Positions 24,783-33,670 of a DNA stretch of 64,000 nucleotides are shown piece by piece (positions within the stretch are counted from its first letter, which is position 1; every line of letters begins with the position of its first letter). The stretch comes from Flavobacterium saccharophilum (GTDB lineage: Bacteria; Bacteroidota; Bacteroidia; Flavobacteriales; Flavobacteriaceae), in NCBI RefSeq assembly GCF_900142735.1, contig NZ_FRBY01000001.1, positions 558,001 through 622,000 of the forward strand. The letters run 5' to 3'. The translations under genes and the position numbers were made by a program. The notes below the pieces were generated by a model. The model did no database searches, was not told where the DNA came from, and worked only from the letters and a program-made list of their open reading frames with translations.

Positions 24783-26036
24783 ATGCCAAAATTTCTCCTC
24801 AGCTTAATTTTTATTTGTGCCACAACTTTTACGTGGGCACAGGATTCGCAACAAGAAAAACTGGAGCAGCGTAAAGCTCAGATTCAGCAGGAAATTAGAG
24901 ATAATGAAAAAATGCTGCAGTCAGTAAAGAAAAAAGAGAAATCGGCTGTAAATGTCTTTTTAATTCAGGCTAATAAAATTAAACTGAAAGAAAAACTGAT
25001 TAATACAACAGCAAAGCAAGAAAGGCTTTTAAGCAATGACATGTATATTAATCAGGTTCAGGTTAATAAACTGAAAAAAGAATTGAAGGTATTAAAAGAA
25101 GATTATGCCAAAATGATCCTGAAATCGTACAAAAGTCGTTCAGAGCAAAGCAGGGCAATGTTTATTTTATCTTCTGAAAGTTTTTTGCAGGCATATAAAA
25201 GAGCACAGTATTTAAAACAATATACAAACTTTAGAAAAAACCAAGGTTTAGAAATTCAATCGAAAACAGCTCAATTGGTTGATTTCAATGCTAAATTGGA
25301 TGGACAAAGACAGGTTAAGAAAAAAATTATTGCTGAAAATCAAAAGGAAAAGCAAAGCTTGGAAATTGAAAAGAAAGAACAGCAAAAATTGGTTAACTCA
25401 ATCAAAAAAGACAAAAACAAAATTATTGCTGATACCAGAGCTAAACAGGCAGAAGCAAAAAGAATTGACAGACAAATTGATCGTTTGATTCGTGAAGCCA
25501 TTGCTGAAGCGAATAGAAAAGCTGCTGCAGAAAGAGCAAAAGAAAATCCGGGATCTGCAGTATCTACTGCACCTGTTTCATCTTCTAAAATTGCTTTAAC
25601 TCCAGAAGGAAAAATCCTTGCAGCCGACTTTAAAGCCAACCGAGGAAAATTGCCTTGGCCAGTTGAAAAAGGATTTATTTCATTAGGATATGGTGATCAG
25701 CCACACCCGCTTCATCCATCAATTACAGTACATAATTCTGGAGTTGAGATTACAACAGAACAAGGTGCAACAGCACGTGCCGTTTTTGAAGGTACGGTTT
25801 CAAGTGTTATTGTTTTATCTCCAATCAACAGAGCAGTTATGATTCAGCATGGAGATTATTTCACTGTTTATCAAAACTTAAGTCAGGTATTTGTAGAAAA
25901 AGGTGATAAAGTAAGTATCAAACAAAGTCTAGGAAAAGTTAGAACCAGTGGTGATACCGGGAAAACAGTAATTAAGTTTTTGATTCTTCAAAATACATCA
26001 AATAACAATCCGGAAGGATGGTTACAAAACAGATAA
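24783..26036 (+). CDS. EnvC-like M23-family protein with degenerate LytM domain
   Basis: A 417-residue protein from this start. The signal peptide is MPKFLLSLIFICATTFTWAQ; a longer frame begins at TTG 24762 but would put charged residues before the signal, so ATG 24783 is preferred. A long coiled coil (about 15-240) precedes a LytM/M23 domain in the last 130 residues. Key metal-site residues are altered: the HxxxD site reads HNSGVEI, and the HxH site reads VYQNL where VYAHL is usual. That pattern matches EnvC-type activators of amidases, which lack enzymatic activity. An amidase gene lies 7.6 kb away (33671), a possible partner. Confidence 0.87.
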   Translation: MPKFLLSLIFICATTFTWAQDSQQEKLEQRKAQIQQEIRDNEKMLQSVKKKEKSAVNVFLIQANKIKLKEKLINTTAKQERLLSNDMYINQVQVNKLKKELKVLKEDYAKMILKSYKSRSEQSRAMFILSSESFLQAYKRAQYLKQYTNFRKNQGLEIQSKTAQLVDFNAKLDGQRQVKKKIIAENQKEKQSLEIEKKEQQKLVNSIKKDKNKIIADTRAKQAEAKRIDRQIDRLIREAIAEANRKAAAERAKENPGSAVSTAPVSSSKIALTPEGKILAADFKANRGKLPWPVEKGFISLGYGDQPHPLHPSITVHNSGVEITTEQGATARAVFEGTVSSVIVLSPINRAVMIQHGDYFTVYQNLSQVFVEKGDKVSIKQSLGKVRTSGDTGKTVIKFLILQNTSNNNPEGWLQNR

Positions 26037-26041
26037 AAAAT

Positions 26042-26067
26042 AAAGGGAGCTCATAGCTCCCTTTTTT
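26042..26067. terminator. Bidirectional terminator between convergent genes
   Basis: AAAGGGAGCT at 26042-26051 pairs with AGCTCCCTTT at 26055-26064 around a three-base loop, with T-runs usable from both strands. It sits between the EnvC-like gene (+) and the transglutaminase gene (-), whose stop codon is inside the 3' end. Confidence 0.92.
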
Positions 26068-27013
26068 ATTGTTGTTGCTGTTGTAAATGATCCATATAAT
26101 CGAGTTGCTCCTGAACGCGTGATGAAACTTCCTGAAGTTTGACATCATTAATTTCTTCGAACTGTCTTCCATCTTCATAACCAATCGAAACACAAACGGA
26201 AAGTGTTTGTCTTGCTAATCCTTTAAAAGTTCCTTTAATTGGCGTACAATCATTAAAATTTCTTCCCACTGAAAGCCTAACATGATTGTCCATAGTCCAG
26301 ATATTATTTGTTGGATCCAATCCTAACCAACCTTGTTTTGGCGTATAAATTTCTATCCAGGCATGTGTTGCGCCCTCGCCTCGAAGCCCGCTTTCATTAG
26401 GGCAAATATAACCACTGACATAACGAGATGGAATTCCGGCTGTGCGCAAAAGCTGTAAAAGAATATGAGCAAAATCCTGACAAACTCCTTTTTTTAGCGT
26501 TAAAATCTCGTCAACGGTTGTTTCGATATTGGTAATTCCTTTAGTGTAAATGAAATTATCATAAACGTAAGCATTGCATTGCTGTGCAATTTCAATTATG
26601 GATTTGTCTTCTGTTTTGATTTTTTTCAATATAGCTTCAATCTCATTTTGCTTTTGAATATCATCCAGATAACAAAGACGCAATAGCATTATGCTTTTTT
26701 CTTTTTCTGCCTGAATATCTTCCACGGAAGTGGCATCAATCTCCGGAATTTTAAGAGAATGATTCACGCGAACTAACATTCGGGATTCAATTATCATTTC
26801 GGTATGAGTATCCAAAACATTGAAATTCCCAACGCGATTTCCATAATAATCTTCAGAAATATCAACATCAGGATTGTGTGTAATTAACAACTGATATTGT
26901 AATACTTCCTGATTTTCAAAGTGATGTGGGAATAGCCGGATTTCATTAATGCTTTCTTTTATGGGATGATTATAGTGATATTTTGTAAGGTGAACTATTT
27001 TGAAAACCGCCAT
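26066..27013 (-). CDS. Transglutaminase-like cysteine protease family protein
   Basis: A 315-residue protein: an amino-terminal beta-rich domain (about 1-100; the DUF2126/transglutaminase N-terminal type) and a transglutaminase core with the catalytic triad Cys178 (KKGVCQDFAH), His217 (GATHAWIE) and Asp233 (GLDPTNN). The end of the protein is Gln-rich. It has no signal peptide, so it is cytoplasmic. It is the last gene of a three-gene - strand operon, 4 bp after the alpha-E gene. In known analyses of these gene sets, such proteases accompany peptide-forming ATP-grasp enzymes. Confidence 0.88.
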   Translation of the reverse strand: MAVFKIVHLTKYHYNHPIKESINEIRLFPHHFENQEVLQYQLLITHNPDVDISEDYYGNRVGNFNVLDTHTEMIIESRMLVRVNHSLKIPEIDATSVEDIQAEKEKSIMLLRLCYLDDIQKQNEIEAILKKIKTEDKSIIEIAQQCNAYVYDNFIYTKGITNIETTVDEILTLKKGVCQDFAHILLQLLRTAGIPSRYVSGYICPNESGLRGEGATHAWIEIYTPKQGWLGLDPTNNIWTMDNHVRLSVGRNFNDCTPIKGTFKGLARQTLSVCVSIGYEDGRQFEEINDVKLQEVSSRVQEQLDYMDHLQQQQQ

Positions 27014-27017
27014 ATTT

Positions 27018-27971
27018 TTAGGTATAAGAAAAGAATAATTTTGAAAAATCTGTCGAAAATTGAATAAGTTGATTTTTGGTATTTCGCAAAACTTCTTCCA
27101 ATTCCTGATTCGTCAAATGTTGATAATCTGTATAAGCAACATAACTTTTCAATCGACCAAACTGGTTCATTAAAGTACGTGCTTCACTCAAATCATTGTC
27201 TTTGAAAAGACAGTTTAAATAAGTATTTATAAAGTCTAAAGTGTAAATTACAGAATGCGCAAAATCCATATTAAAAATAACCTGATGCACTACTTTTCGA
27301 TTGTGTGAAATGTTGCTGTAACTTTTGAGATATAATTCATATCCGGACAGAGACAGTAATAAACGGCGCCAATACATTAAATCTTCTTCGCCTTCAAGAT
27401 TATAATTAATAGGAGCAAAGTAAGCTTGCGTCATCGAAATGGTTTGTAAACATCTTTCGATATGTTTGCCAATGCTCGAAAAACACCAGCCCAAACCTCT
27501 TGGCATTGTAACCTGAAGGATTCCGTTATAAAGCAATAAATCTTTATTGAGTTTAGTAATAATTTTTAGTGCGTCAGTGGTTTCCAGTTTTTTAGGAAGA
27601 TCTGACGAGTTCATGTAATGATACATCGAATTGATGTGTTCCCACAGCTCTTTGGTAATTTTATCCTGCGAACCACGCGCATTTTCGCGGGCTTTCACTA
27701 CTAAATTCTTAACTGAATTATCATTCTGGTTGTCGCAGATAATGTATTTCAGAACATAAGTGGTGTCATATTGTATCGCATGAATTTTATCTCGTGATAA
27801 ATCTGTATAATATTCTAATAAAGGTTTATAACCCTGAGAATCGTTAATTTCTTTATCAAAAGATAAGATATAAGAAGTGTTTAAAGTAAGCAGCATTCCA
27901 TCTGTACGTTCCATGTATCGGTTGAGCCAAAACATTCCGTCTGCAACTCTACTAAGCATATTTGCTCCCAT
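27018..27971 (-). CDS. Alpha-E domain protein
   Basis: A 317-residue all-helical protein of the alpha-E family (COG2307), beginning MLSRVADGMFWLNRYMERTD, which is the family hallmark. It has no clear active-site motif. These proteins are always found with circularly permuted ATP-grasp enzymes, sometimes fused to them, and may form a complex with them. The start could be Met5 rather than Met1. It lies 33 bp after the ATP-grasp gene and 4 bp before the transglutaminase gene. Confidence 0.9.
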   Translation of the reverse strand: MGANMLSRVADGMFWLNRYMERTDGMLLTLNTSYILSFDKEINDSQGYKPLLEYYTDLSRDKIHAIQYDTTYVLKYIICDNQNDNSVKNLVVKARENARGSQDKITKELWEHINSMYHYMNSSDLPKKLETTDALKIITKLNKDLLLYNGILQVTMPRGLGWCFSSIGKHIERCLQTISMTQAYFAPINYNLEGEEDLMYWRRLLLSLSGYELYLKSYSNISHNRKVVHQVIFNMDFAHSVIYTLDFINTYLNCLFKDNDLSEARTLMNQFGRLKSYVAYTDYQHLTNQELEEVLRNTKNQLIQFSTDFSKLFFSYT

Positions 27972-28004
27972 TTTTGAATGTTTTTTGAGGTTAGAAAAGT
28001 AATA

Positions 28005-29441
28005 TTATTTTATAATCCAGGTGTCTTTACTGCCACCGCCTTGAGAAGAATTGACAACCAAAGAACCCTCAGTTAAAGCGACACGGGTTAACCCGCCGGG
28101 AACAATTTGAATTCCTTTTGGTCCGCAAAGAGCATAAGGTCTCAAATCAACGTGTCGTAATTTTAGTTCACCATCTATCAAACAGGGCACGGTACTCAAT
28201 TGAATAATGGGCTGTGCAATAAAATTACGTGGTGTTTTGGTAATTGCAATTTTAGCTTCGTCCATTTCTTCCTGTGTTGCCTTATTGCCCATAATCATTC
28301 CGTAACCACCACTTTGATTGGTTTCTTTAATAACCATCGTTTCCATATTGGCAAAAACGTGTTCGCGTTCGTCTAAATTTTCCATTCTGTATGTTGGAAC
28401 ATTTTTCAGAATCGGTTCTTCGTTCAGGTAATATTTAATCATATCCGGAACGTAGGCATAAATGGCTTTATCATCAGCAACACCATTTCCGACAGCATTT
28501 ACCAAGGCAACATTTCCTTGTCGATAAGCACTGATTAATCCCGGAACACCAAGTGCGCTGTCGGGTTTAAAAACTAAAGGATCGAGATATTCATCGTCGA
28601 GACGGCGATAAATAACATCGACTTGCTGTAAACCGGAAGTTGTTTTCATATAAACACGGTTATTATTTACGACCAAATCTCTTCCTTCAACCAGCGGAAT
28701 TCCCATTTGACGTGCCAAATAAGTGTGTTCGTAATAAGCCGAATTATAAACGCCGGGTGTCATTAAAACCACATTTGGATTAGAAACATTTCTCGGCGAA
28801 AGCGAAACCAAAATGCTGTGAAAAATCATCGGATAATTACTGACCATACTTACATGGTTTGACGAAAGCATATCCGGAAAAATACGTTTGGTAATTTCCC
28901 GATTTTCCAGCATATAACTGACACCGCTCGGACAACGGAGATTATCTTCCAAAACATAAAATTCACCTTTTGATCCTCGAATCAAATCAATTCCCGCAAT
29001 GTGAACATGGATATTATGAGGTACTTTTATTCCCTGAACTTCCTGTATATAATGTGGGCATGAAGCAATTAGACCTGCCGGAATAATACCTTCTTTTATA
29101 ATATTCTGTTCGTTATAAATGTCTTCTAAAAATAAATTCAAAGCCATTAAACGCTGTTTGATCCCTGACTCTACTTCAAGCCAGTCTTTTTGTGTAATGA
29201 TCCTCGGAATAATATCAAACGGGAAGATTCGTTCAATTCCATTATCATCATCACTATATACGGTAAAGGTAATTCCCTGATTCATGAACAAGTCAGAAGC
29301 CTGTTGTTGCTTGTTGGTTAAATTTTTATGACTTAAACTTTGTAAAGTTTTAAAAACCTGACTGTAGGAATCCCTAACACCTTCTTTGGAAAACATTTCA
29401 TCCCATCCACTATGATTTAAACTTGGTGCTAATTTCGCCAT
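28005..29441 (-). CDS. Circularly permuted ATP-grasp type 2 protein
   Basis: A 478-residue enzyme of the COG2308 type, expected to form a carboxylate-amine bond using ATP. The central part has EDNLRCPSGVSYMLENRE and, later, the glycine-rich MVIKETNQSGGYGMIMG with the ATP-binding lysine. The end VNSSQGGGSKDTWI is characteristic. It is the first gene of a - strand operon with the alpha-E and transglutaminase proteins, a set predicted to make or modify a peptide-like compound. The product is unknown. No -7 element could be seen before it. Confidence 0.92.
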   Translation of the reverse strand: MAKLAPSLNHSGWDEMFSKEGVRDSYSQVFKTLQSLSHKNLTNKQQQASDLFMNQGITFTVYSDDDNGIERIFPFDIIPRIITQKDWLEVESGIKQRLMALNLFLEDIYNEQNIIKEGIIPAGLIASCPHYIQEVQGIKVPHNIHVHIAGIDLIRGSKGEFYVLEDNLRCPSGVSYMLENREITKRIFPDMLSSNHVSMVSNYPMIFHSILVSLSPRNVSNPNVVLMTPGVYNSAYYEHTYLARQMGIPLVEGRDLVVNNNRVYMKTTSGLQQVDVIYRRLDDEYLDPLVFKPDSALGVPGLISAYRQGNVALVNAVGNGVADDKAIYAYVPDMIKYYLNEEPILKNVPTYRMENLDEREHVFANMETMVIKETNQSGGYGMIMGNKATQEEMDEAKIAITKTPRNFIAQPIIQLSTVPCLIDGELKLRHVDLRPYALCGPKGIQIVPGGLTRVALTEGSLVVNSSQGGGSKDTWIIK

Positions 29442-29687
29442 ACTCTAATTATTAAATAAACTGAATTATAGACTTTTTAATAAAAAATATTCATTTTTTA
29501 ATCTAAAATACGATTTTATTTTTCTTTAAAGTTTGCAATCAATGTGAATTTTGTAATTTATGTAAAATTCATTTTTTGAAGTTTTTATTTTGAAAATATG
29601 ACTTTTTAGAGGTACGTTTTTTTGAGATTTCGTAGTGAAGAAAATGTGAATTAAGAAGAAAGAGAGCTGTTAATCAGTTTTTTGAAT
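29442..29687. other. AT-rich divergent/intergenic region upstream of the ATP-grasp operon
   Basis: This part of the 330-bp gap between the ATP-grasp gene and the CBS gene (both -) should hold the ATP-grasp operon promoter. It is nearly all A and T with homopolymer runs. I see no exact sigma-A element, no open frame and no tRNA-like fold. Confidence 0.35.
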
Positions 29688-29715
29688 AAAAAAAGGAGCA
29701 ATTTAAGCTCCCTTT
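29688..29715 (-). terminator. Intrinsic terminator of the CBS gene
   Basis: On the - strand, a stem of ggagc/gctcc with flanking A-T pairs (plus-strand arms 29692-29699 and 29707-29715, one bulged base) is followed by seven Us (A-run at 29688-29694). It lies 57 bp past the stop of the CBS gene. Confidence 0.8.
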
Positions 29716-29771
29716 AATTAATTCGTGAACTCCAAAGATTGGAATTTGGAATTTAAAATTTGAAAATTATT

Positions 29772-30191
29772 TTAGTCATATTGTTCTAAAAAATATTTCA
29801 CAACATCGGTTGTCGTTACAATTCCTTTAAGTTCGCCATTGTCAACAACGGGCAAAGCATGAAAATCTTCTTTGGCAAAAATTTCAGCCAGATCTCTTAT
29901 ACTTGTATCAGATGAAACTGTTTTGGGTTTTGAAGTCATTACCTGAGAAATTGTCAGCATATCCAGAATGGCTTCATCTGCACCTTCCTGTCCTTCAAAC
30001 AAAGCACCAAAAGTCAATCGGTTAATATCAGTTCTGCTAATAATCCCCACAACTTCTTTTCCCTTTACAATCGGAATGTGGCGAATTGTATTTTTCTTGA
30101 GCTTCTCAACAACTTGTTTTAAGACATCATTTTCATTTGCAGTCACTACGGTTTTGGTCATAATATGACTGATTGGTTCTCTCTTTTTCAT
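29772..30191 (-). CDS. CBS-domain protein
   Basis: A 139-residue protein made only of two CBS domains in tandem (about 8-62 and 80-135), with hallmark endings VVGIISRTDINRL and LKGIVTTTDVVKYF. CBS pairs bind adenine nucleotides and act as sensors, usually in a dimer with another protein. It is a stand-alone gene with its own terminator; a partner is not indicated by the neighbours. Confidence 0.93.
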   Translation of the reverse strand: MKKREPISHIMTKTVVTANENDVLKQVVEKLKKNTIRHIPIVKGKEVVGIISRTDINRLTFGALFEGQEGADEAILDMLTISQVMTSKPKTVSSDTSIRDLAEIFAKEDFHALPVVDNGELKGIVTTTDVVKYFLEQYD

Positions 30192-30372
30192 AATTGATTT
30201 GTTATTATGGTTCTATCAAATATGTAGAATATTTCGGATAAAAAATATGACTTTTATCAGCATTGAGAGTTAAGAAGACTGATCTCATTTATTGCCTTTT
30301 CATCAAAAAAAGAATAAAAGTTATAGAAAAAGGCGGTAAGAATGTAAAAATCATTCTATTGTTCAATGGAAA

Positions 30373-30406
30373 TTGTATCGAGTGAAATTTAAAAATAGTA
30401 TTTTTG
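30373..30406 (+). promoter_or_regulatory. Sigma-A promoter of rbfA
   Basis: TTG at 30373-30375, 23-bp spacer, TATTTTTG at 30399-30406. The rbfA ATG begins at 30411, just 4 bp after the -7 element, so the mRNA should be leaderless or nearly so. Confidence 0.72.
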
Positions 30407-30410
30407 CACT

Positions 30411-30803
30411 ATGGAAACAAATAGACAGAAAAAAATAGGCGGTGTCATCCAAAAAGATTTGGTTGATATTTTGCAAGGTGAAGTGCGAAAAAACGGAATT
30501 AATAATTTGGTAATTTCCGTATCCAAAGTTAGCGTTACATCAGATTTATCTGTGGCAACAGTATATTTAAGCATTTTTCCACAAGAAAAAGCAAAGGAAA
30601 CTTTAGAAGGTATAAAATCGAATACAACCTTAATTAAACACGATTTGTCACAACGTGTTCGTTTGCAATTACGTCGTGTACCAAACCTGGTATTTTTTAT
30701 CGATGACTCATTAGATTATATTGAGAAAATTGACAACGCTTTATCAAACAGAGAAAACCCAATTGAAAACCGTGATCTTTTAGAAAAAAGAAGAAAATCA
30801 TAA
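30411..30803 (+). CDS. rbfA: 30S ribosome-binding factor A
   Basis: A 130-residue protein of the RbfA family, a KH-fold factor that assists maturation of the 30S subunit at the 5' end of 16S rRNA and in cold adaptation. The amino end TNRQKKIGGVIQKDLVDILQ and the core VSVTSDLSVATVYLSIFP are typical, as is RVPNLVFFIDDSLDYIEKID. The next gene starts 1 bp later, a conserved pairing in Flavobacteria. Confidence 0.95.
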   Translation: METNRQKKIGGVIQKDLVDILQGEVRKNGINNLVISVSKVSVTSDLSVATVYLSIFPQEKAKETLEGIKSNTTLIKHDLSQRVRLQLRRVPNLVFFIDDSLDYIEKIDNALSNRENPIENRDLLEKRRKS

Positions 30804-30804
30804 G

Positions 30805-32004
30805 TTGAATTTCCCCCTTTACATAGCCAAACGTTACATTTTTAGCAGAAGTAAAAACAATGCTATCAATATCATTAATCGCATTGCCAGCATGGGAATT
30901 ATTGTTGGCACAATGGCTTTGTTTGTGGTTTTGTCTGTTTTTAGCGGACTTAAAGTATTTAGTCTTTCGTTTACAAACGAAATTGATCCCGATTTAAAAA
31001 TTACAAGTACGCTGGGAAAATCATTTTTGATCACACCAGATCAGGAAAGTAAAATTAAAAAAATAGATGGCGTTGCTTCGTATACCAAAATTATCGAAGA
31101 ACGTGTTTTGTTTTTATTTAAAGACAAACAACAAGTTACTTACTTAAAAGGAGTTGACAGTCTTTATCCTGTTGTAAATGATATTAGGAAAAAACTTTTT
31201 AATGGTCAATGGGTAAAACCGGATACGTATCAGGTTGTAGTGGGTTACGGAATCGCGAGGGATTTTTCTATGGGCGTTTTGGATTTTGAAAATCCGCTGC
31301 AGATATTCGCACCAAAACCCGGAAAAGGAGCTTTTGAAAATCCGGAAGAAGCATTTAATAAAACCGATGTTTTGCCGGTCGGAATTTATTCAATTAGTGA
31401 GGATTTAGATTCAAAATACGTGTTTGCCGATTTAAGTTTGGCACAGGAATTATTGATGTACAAACCGAATCAGATTTCGGGAGTAGAATTCAAATTAAAA
31501 GAGAATGCCAATGAAGATGCAATCCGATCTCAGTTGGAAAGTGTTTTCAAAAATAAAATTACAATCAAAAACAGAGCGCAACTTAATGAGTCTTTGTATA
31601 AGATGCTTAATACTGAGAATATTGCGGTTTATCTGATTTTTACATTAGTCATTATCGTTGCACTTTTTAATTTGGTTGGTGCTTTAATAATGATGATTTT
31701 GGATAAAAAAGGAAATTTGAAAACCCTTTTTAATCTTGGAACAGAAATTAAAAGTCTTCGAAAAATATTCATGCTTCAGGGAACTTTGTTAAGTGTTTTT
31801 GGAGGAATTATTGGTCTTGCTCTCGGAATTATTATGGTTGTTTTGCAGCAAAAATACAATTTGATTATGCTGACACCAACTTTAGCATATCCTGTTGTTT
31901 TCACTTTAGAAAACGTACTTATCGTAATGACAACTATTGTTTCACTTGGTTTTGTGGCATCCTTAATTGCCAGCAGCAGAGTAAGTAAAAAGCTGTTAGA
32001 TTAA
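30805..32004 (+). CDS. FtsX-like permease of the LolC/LolE type
   Basis: A 399-residue membrane protein with one amino-terminal helix (about 24-46), a periplasmic domain (about 47-265) and three more helices at roughly 270-295, 320-345 and 365-390, the MacB/LolCE layout. The amino end NFPLYIAKRYIFSRSKNNAI is family-typical. The start is TTG at 30805; no ATG fits before the first helix. It probably acts in lipoprotein release from the inner membrane with an ATPase encoded elsewhere. The gene begins 1 bp after rbfA. Confidence 0.87.
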   Translation: MNFPLYIAKRYIFSRSKNNAINIINRIASMGIIVGTMALFVVLSVFSGLKVFSLSFTNEIDPDLKITSTLGKSFLITPDQESKIKKIDGVASYTKIIEERVLFLFKDKQQVTYLKGVDSLYPVVNDIRKKLFNGQWVKPDTYQVVVGYGIARDFSMGVLDFENPLQIFAPKPGKGAFENPEEAFNKTDVLPVGIYSISEDLDSKYVFADLSLAQELLMYKPNQISGVEFKLKENANEDAIRSQLESVFKNKITIKNRAQLNESLYKMLNTENIAVYLIFTLVIIVALFNLVGALIMMILDKKGNLKTLFNLGTEIKSLRKIFMLQGTLLSVFGGIIGLALGIIMVVLQQKYNLIMLTPTLAYPVVFTLENVLIVMTTIVSLGFVASLIASSRVSKKLLD

Positions 32005-32176
32005 TATTTCTTCTTAAAAAATATTACCTATATTTATCGTCTTAAAAAGCTACAGCATATGATTGTTTCTGCCTAATCCTATTTTATTTTTTAATAATTA
32101 GGATACCTCCGTTTTTTTTCTCGTGTTCAGATAATTCAATCTGGACCAATTTTATCATTTATCCTATTTATATATC
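32005..32176. other. Gap before the MATE gene with a small inverted repeat
   Basis: In this 172-bp gap the words cctaat (around 32074) and attagg (around 32097) could pair as a six-bp stem. The rest is AT-rich. I see no recognisable riboswitch or promoter element of the expected form. Confidence 0.35.
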
Positions 32177-33604
32177 ATGACAGAAACAACTATACAAAAA
32201 AGTTTATTTTCTAAAATTTTTACCACTTTAAAACAAGCTATTAAAGGCGACGAATCTTTTGATTACACTGCCGGAAGTATTAAAAAAGCCGTTATTCTAC
32301 TAGCCATTCCGATGGTTTTAGAAATGATGATGGAATCGGTTTTTGCTTTAGTCGATTTATATTTCGTTGGCCATTTGGAGCACTCCAGTTTTGCCATTCA
32401 AACCGTTGGTTTAACCGAATCGGTACTAACGATTATATATTCTTTAGCAATTGGGATGAGTATGGCAGCGACAGCAGTTGTAGCGCGACGTATTGGAGAA
32501 AAAGATCCAGTCGCTGCTGCGAAAGCCGGAATGCAGGCTATTATTATTGCATGTGCCGTTAATAGTGTAATGAGTATTCTGGGCGTTATTTATGCCAAAG
32601 ATATATTGATCTTGATGGGAGCATCTGTTGAAGCTGCCGAACATGGTTTCCGATTTACGCAAATAATGATCGGAAGCAGTTTATGCATCATGCTTTTATT
32701 CTTAATTAACGGAATATTCAGAGGTGCCGGAAATGCCGCAATTGCAATGAAAAGTTTGTGGTTGGCGAATATTTGTAATATTATTTTATGTCCAATTTTG
32801 ATTAACGGGTTAGGACCTATTCCGGCTTTTGGATTAGTAGGTGCTGCTTTGGCAACAACTCTAGGAAGAAGTATCGGAGTATTATATCAAGTATATCATT
32901 TGTTTTTTGGTAATGGCGTTTTGAGAATTTATGTCTCTTACTTTATTCCGGATTTTAAGCAGATAAAAGCTTTGGTAAAGATAGCAGCTCCGGGAATTCT
33001 GCAATTCGTTATTGCTTCTTGCAGCTGGATTTTTTTGGCGCAATTGGTTGCTACAACGGGAGGCGATCATGGTTCTGCGGGTTATCAGACGGCATTGAGA
33101 ATTATGATGTTTTTTATCCTTCCGGCTTGGGGATTGAGTAATGCAGCAGCGACTTTAGTGGGTCAGAATTTAGGTGCAAAACAAATTGAACGTGCCGAAA
33201 AATCAGTATATACAACAGCAAGATACAATGTCATTTTTATGGCTACAATCATGGTCATTACATTAGTTTTTGGCAAGTACATTATTTCGTTTTTCACCAA
33301 TGATGAAATGGTTAGAGTTGTTGCCGTTGAAGCATTACAGATTATGAGTATCGGATTTGTTTTCTACGGAATCGGAATGGTTTTGATTAATACGTTCAAT
33401 GGAGCAGGAGATACCTGGACACCAACCGGAATTAATTTCTTCGGATTTTGGCTGTTCCAAATTCCATTAGCTTATGTATTGGCAAAGCATTTTAATATGG
33501 GACCAACAGGAGTTTTTATCGCAATTCCGGTTGCAGAAACTGCTATTACTTTAGCGGGAATTGTCCTTTATAAAAGAGGAAAATGGAAACGCATTCAGGT
33601 TTAG
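32177..33604 (+). CDS. MATE-family efflux transporter
   Basis: A 475-residue protein with twelve membrane helices and the two-fold pattern of MATE exporters (cation-coupled multidrug efflux). Family signatures include MVLEMMMESVFALVDLYFVG in helix 1-2 and GQNLGAKQIERAEKSV between helices 7 and 8. It has a 40-residue hydrophilic amino extension before helix 1. It appears to be a single-gene unit; the substrate cannot be inferred. Confidence 0.92.
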   Translation: MTETTIQKSLFSKIFTTLKQAIKGDESFDYTAGSIKKAVILLAIPMVLEMMMESVFALVDLYFVGHLEHSSFAIQTVGLTESVLTIIYSLAIGMSMAATAVVARRIGEKDPVAAAKAGMQAIIIACAVNSVMSILGVIYAKDILILMGASVEAAEHGFRFTQIMIGSSLCIMLLFLINGIFRGAGNAAIAMKSLWLANICNIILCPILINGLGPIPAFGLVGAALATTLGRSIGVLYQVYHLFFGNGVLRIYVSYFIPDFKQIKALVKIAAPGILQFVIASCSWIFLAQLVATTGGDHGSAGYQTALRIMMFFILPAWGLSNAAATLVGQNLGAKQIERAEKSVYTTARYNVIFMATIMVITLVFGKYIISFFTNDEMVRVVAVEALQIMSIGFVFYGIGMVLINTFNGAGDTWTPTGINFFGFWLFQIPLAYVLAKHFNMGPTGVFIAIPVAETAITLAGIVLYKRGKWKRIQV

Positions 33605-33613
33605 ATTCTTTTT

Positions 33614-33643
33614 TTGTACAATATTTCTTAAATTTTATCGTTG
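33614..33643 (+). promoter_or_regulatory. Probable sigma-A promoter of the amidase gene
   Basis: TTG at 33614-33616, 19-bp spacer, TATCGTTG at 33636-33643, one base off the TAnnTTTG consensus. The TTG at the end of this -7 box is the first in-frame start of a longer amidase frame, but it cannot be transcribed from this promoter. Confidence 0.5.
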
Positions 33644-33670
33644 GTAATTTATAACCAAAAACAAATTGAT

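Noticed and set aside
25279..25639. Lys-rich and Ala/Ser-rich frames within the EnvC-like gene
   Set aside because: Produced by the repetitive coiled-coil codons of the real gene in other frames.
32005..32176. Riboswitch upstream of the MATE exporter
   Set aside because: Only a six-bp stem is visible and no known aptamer core could be recognised.
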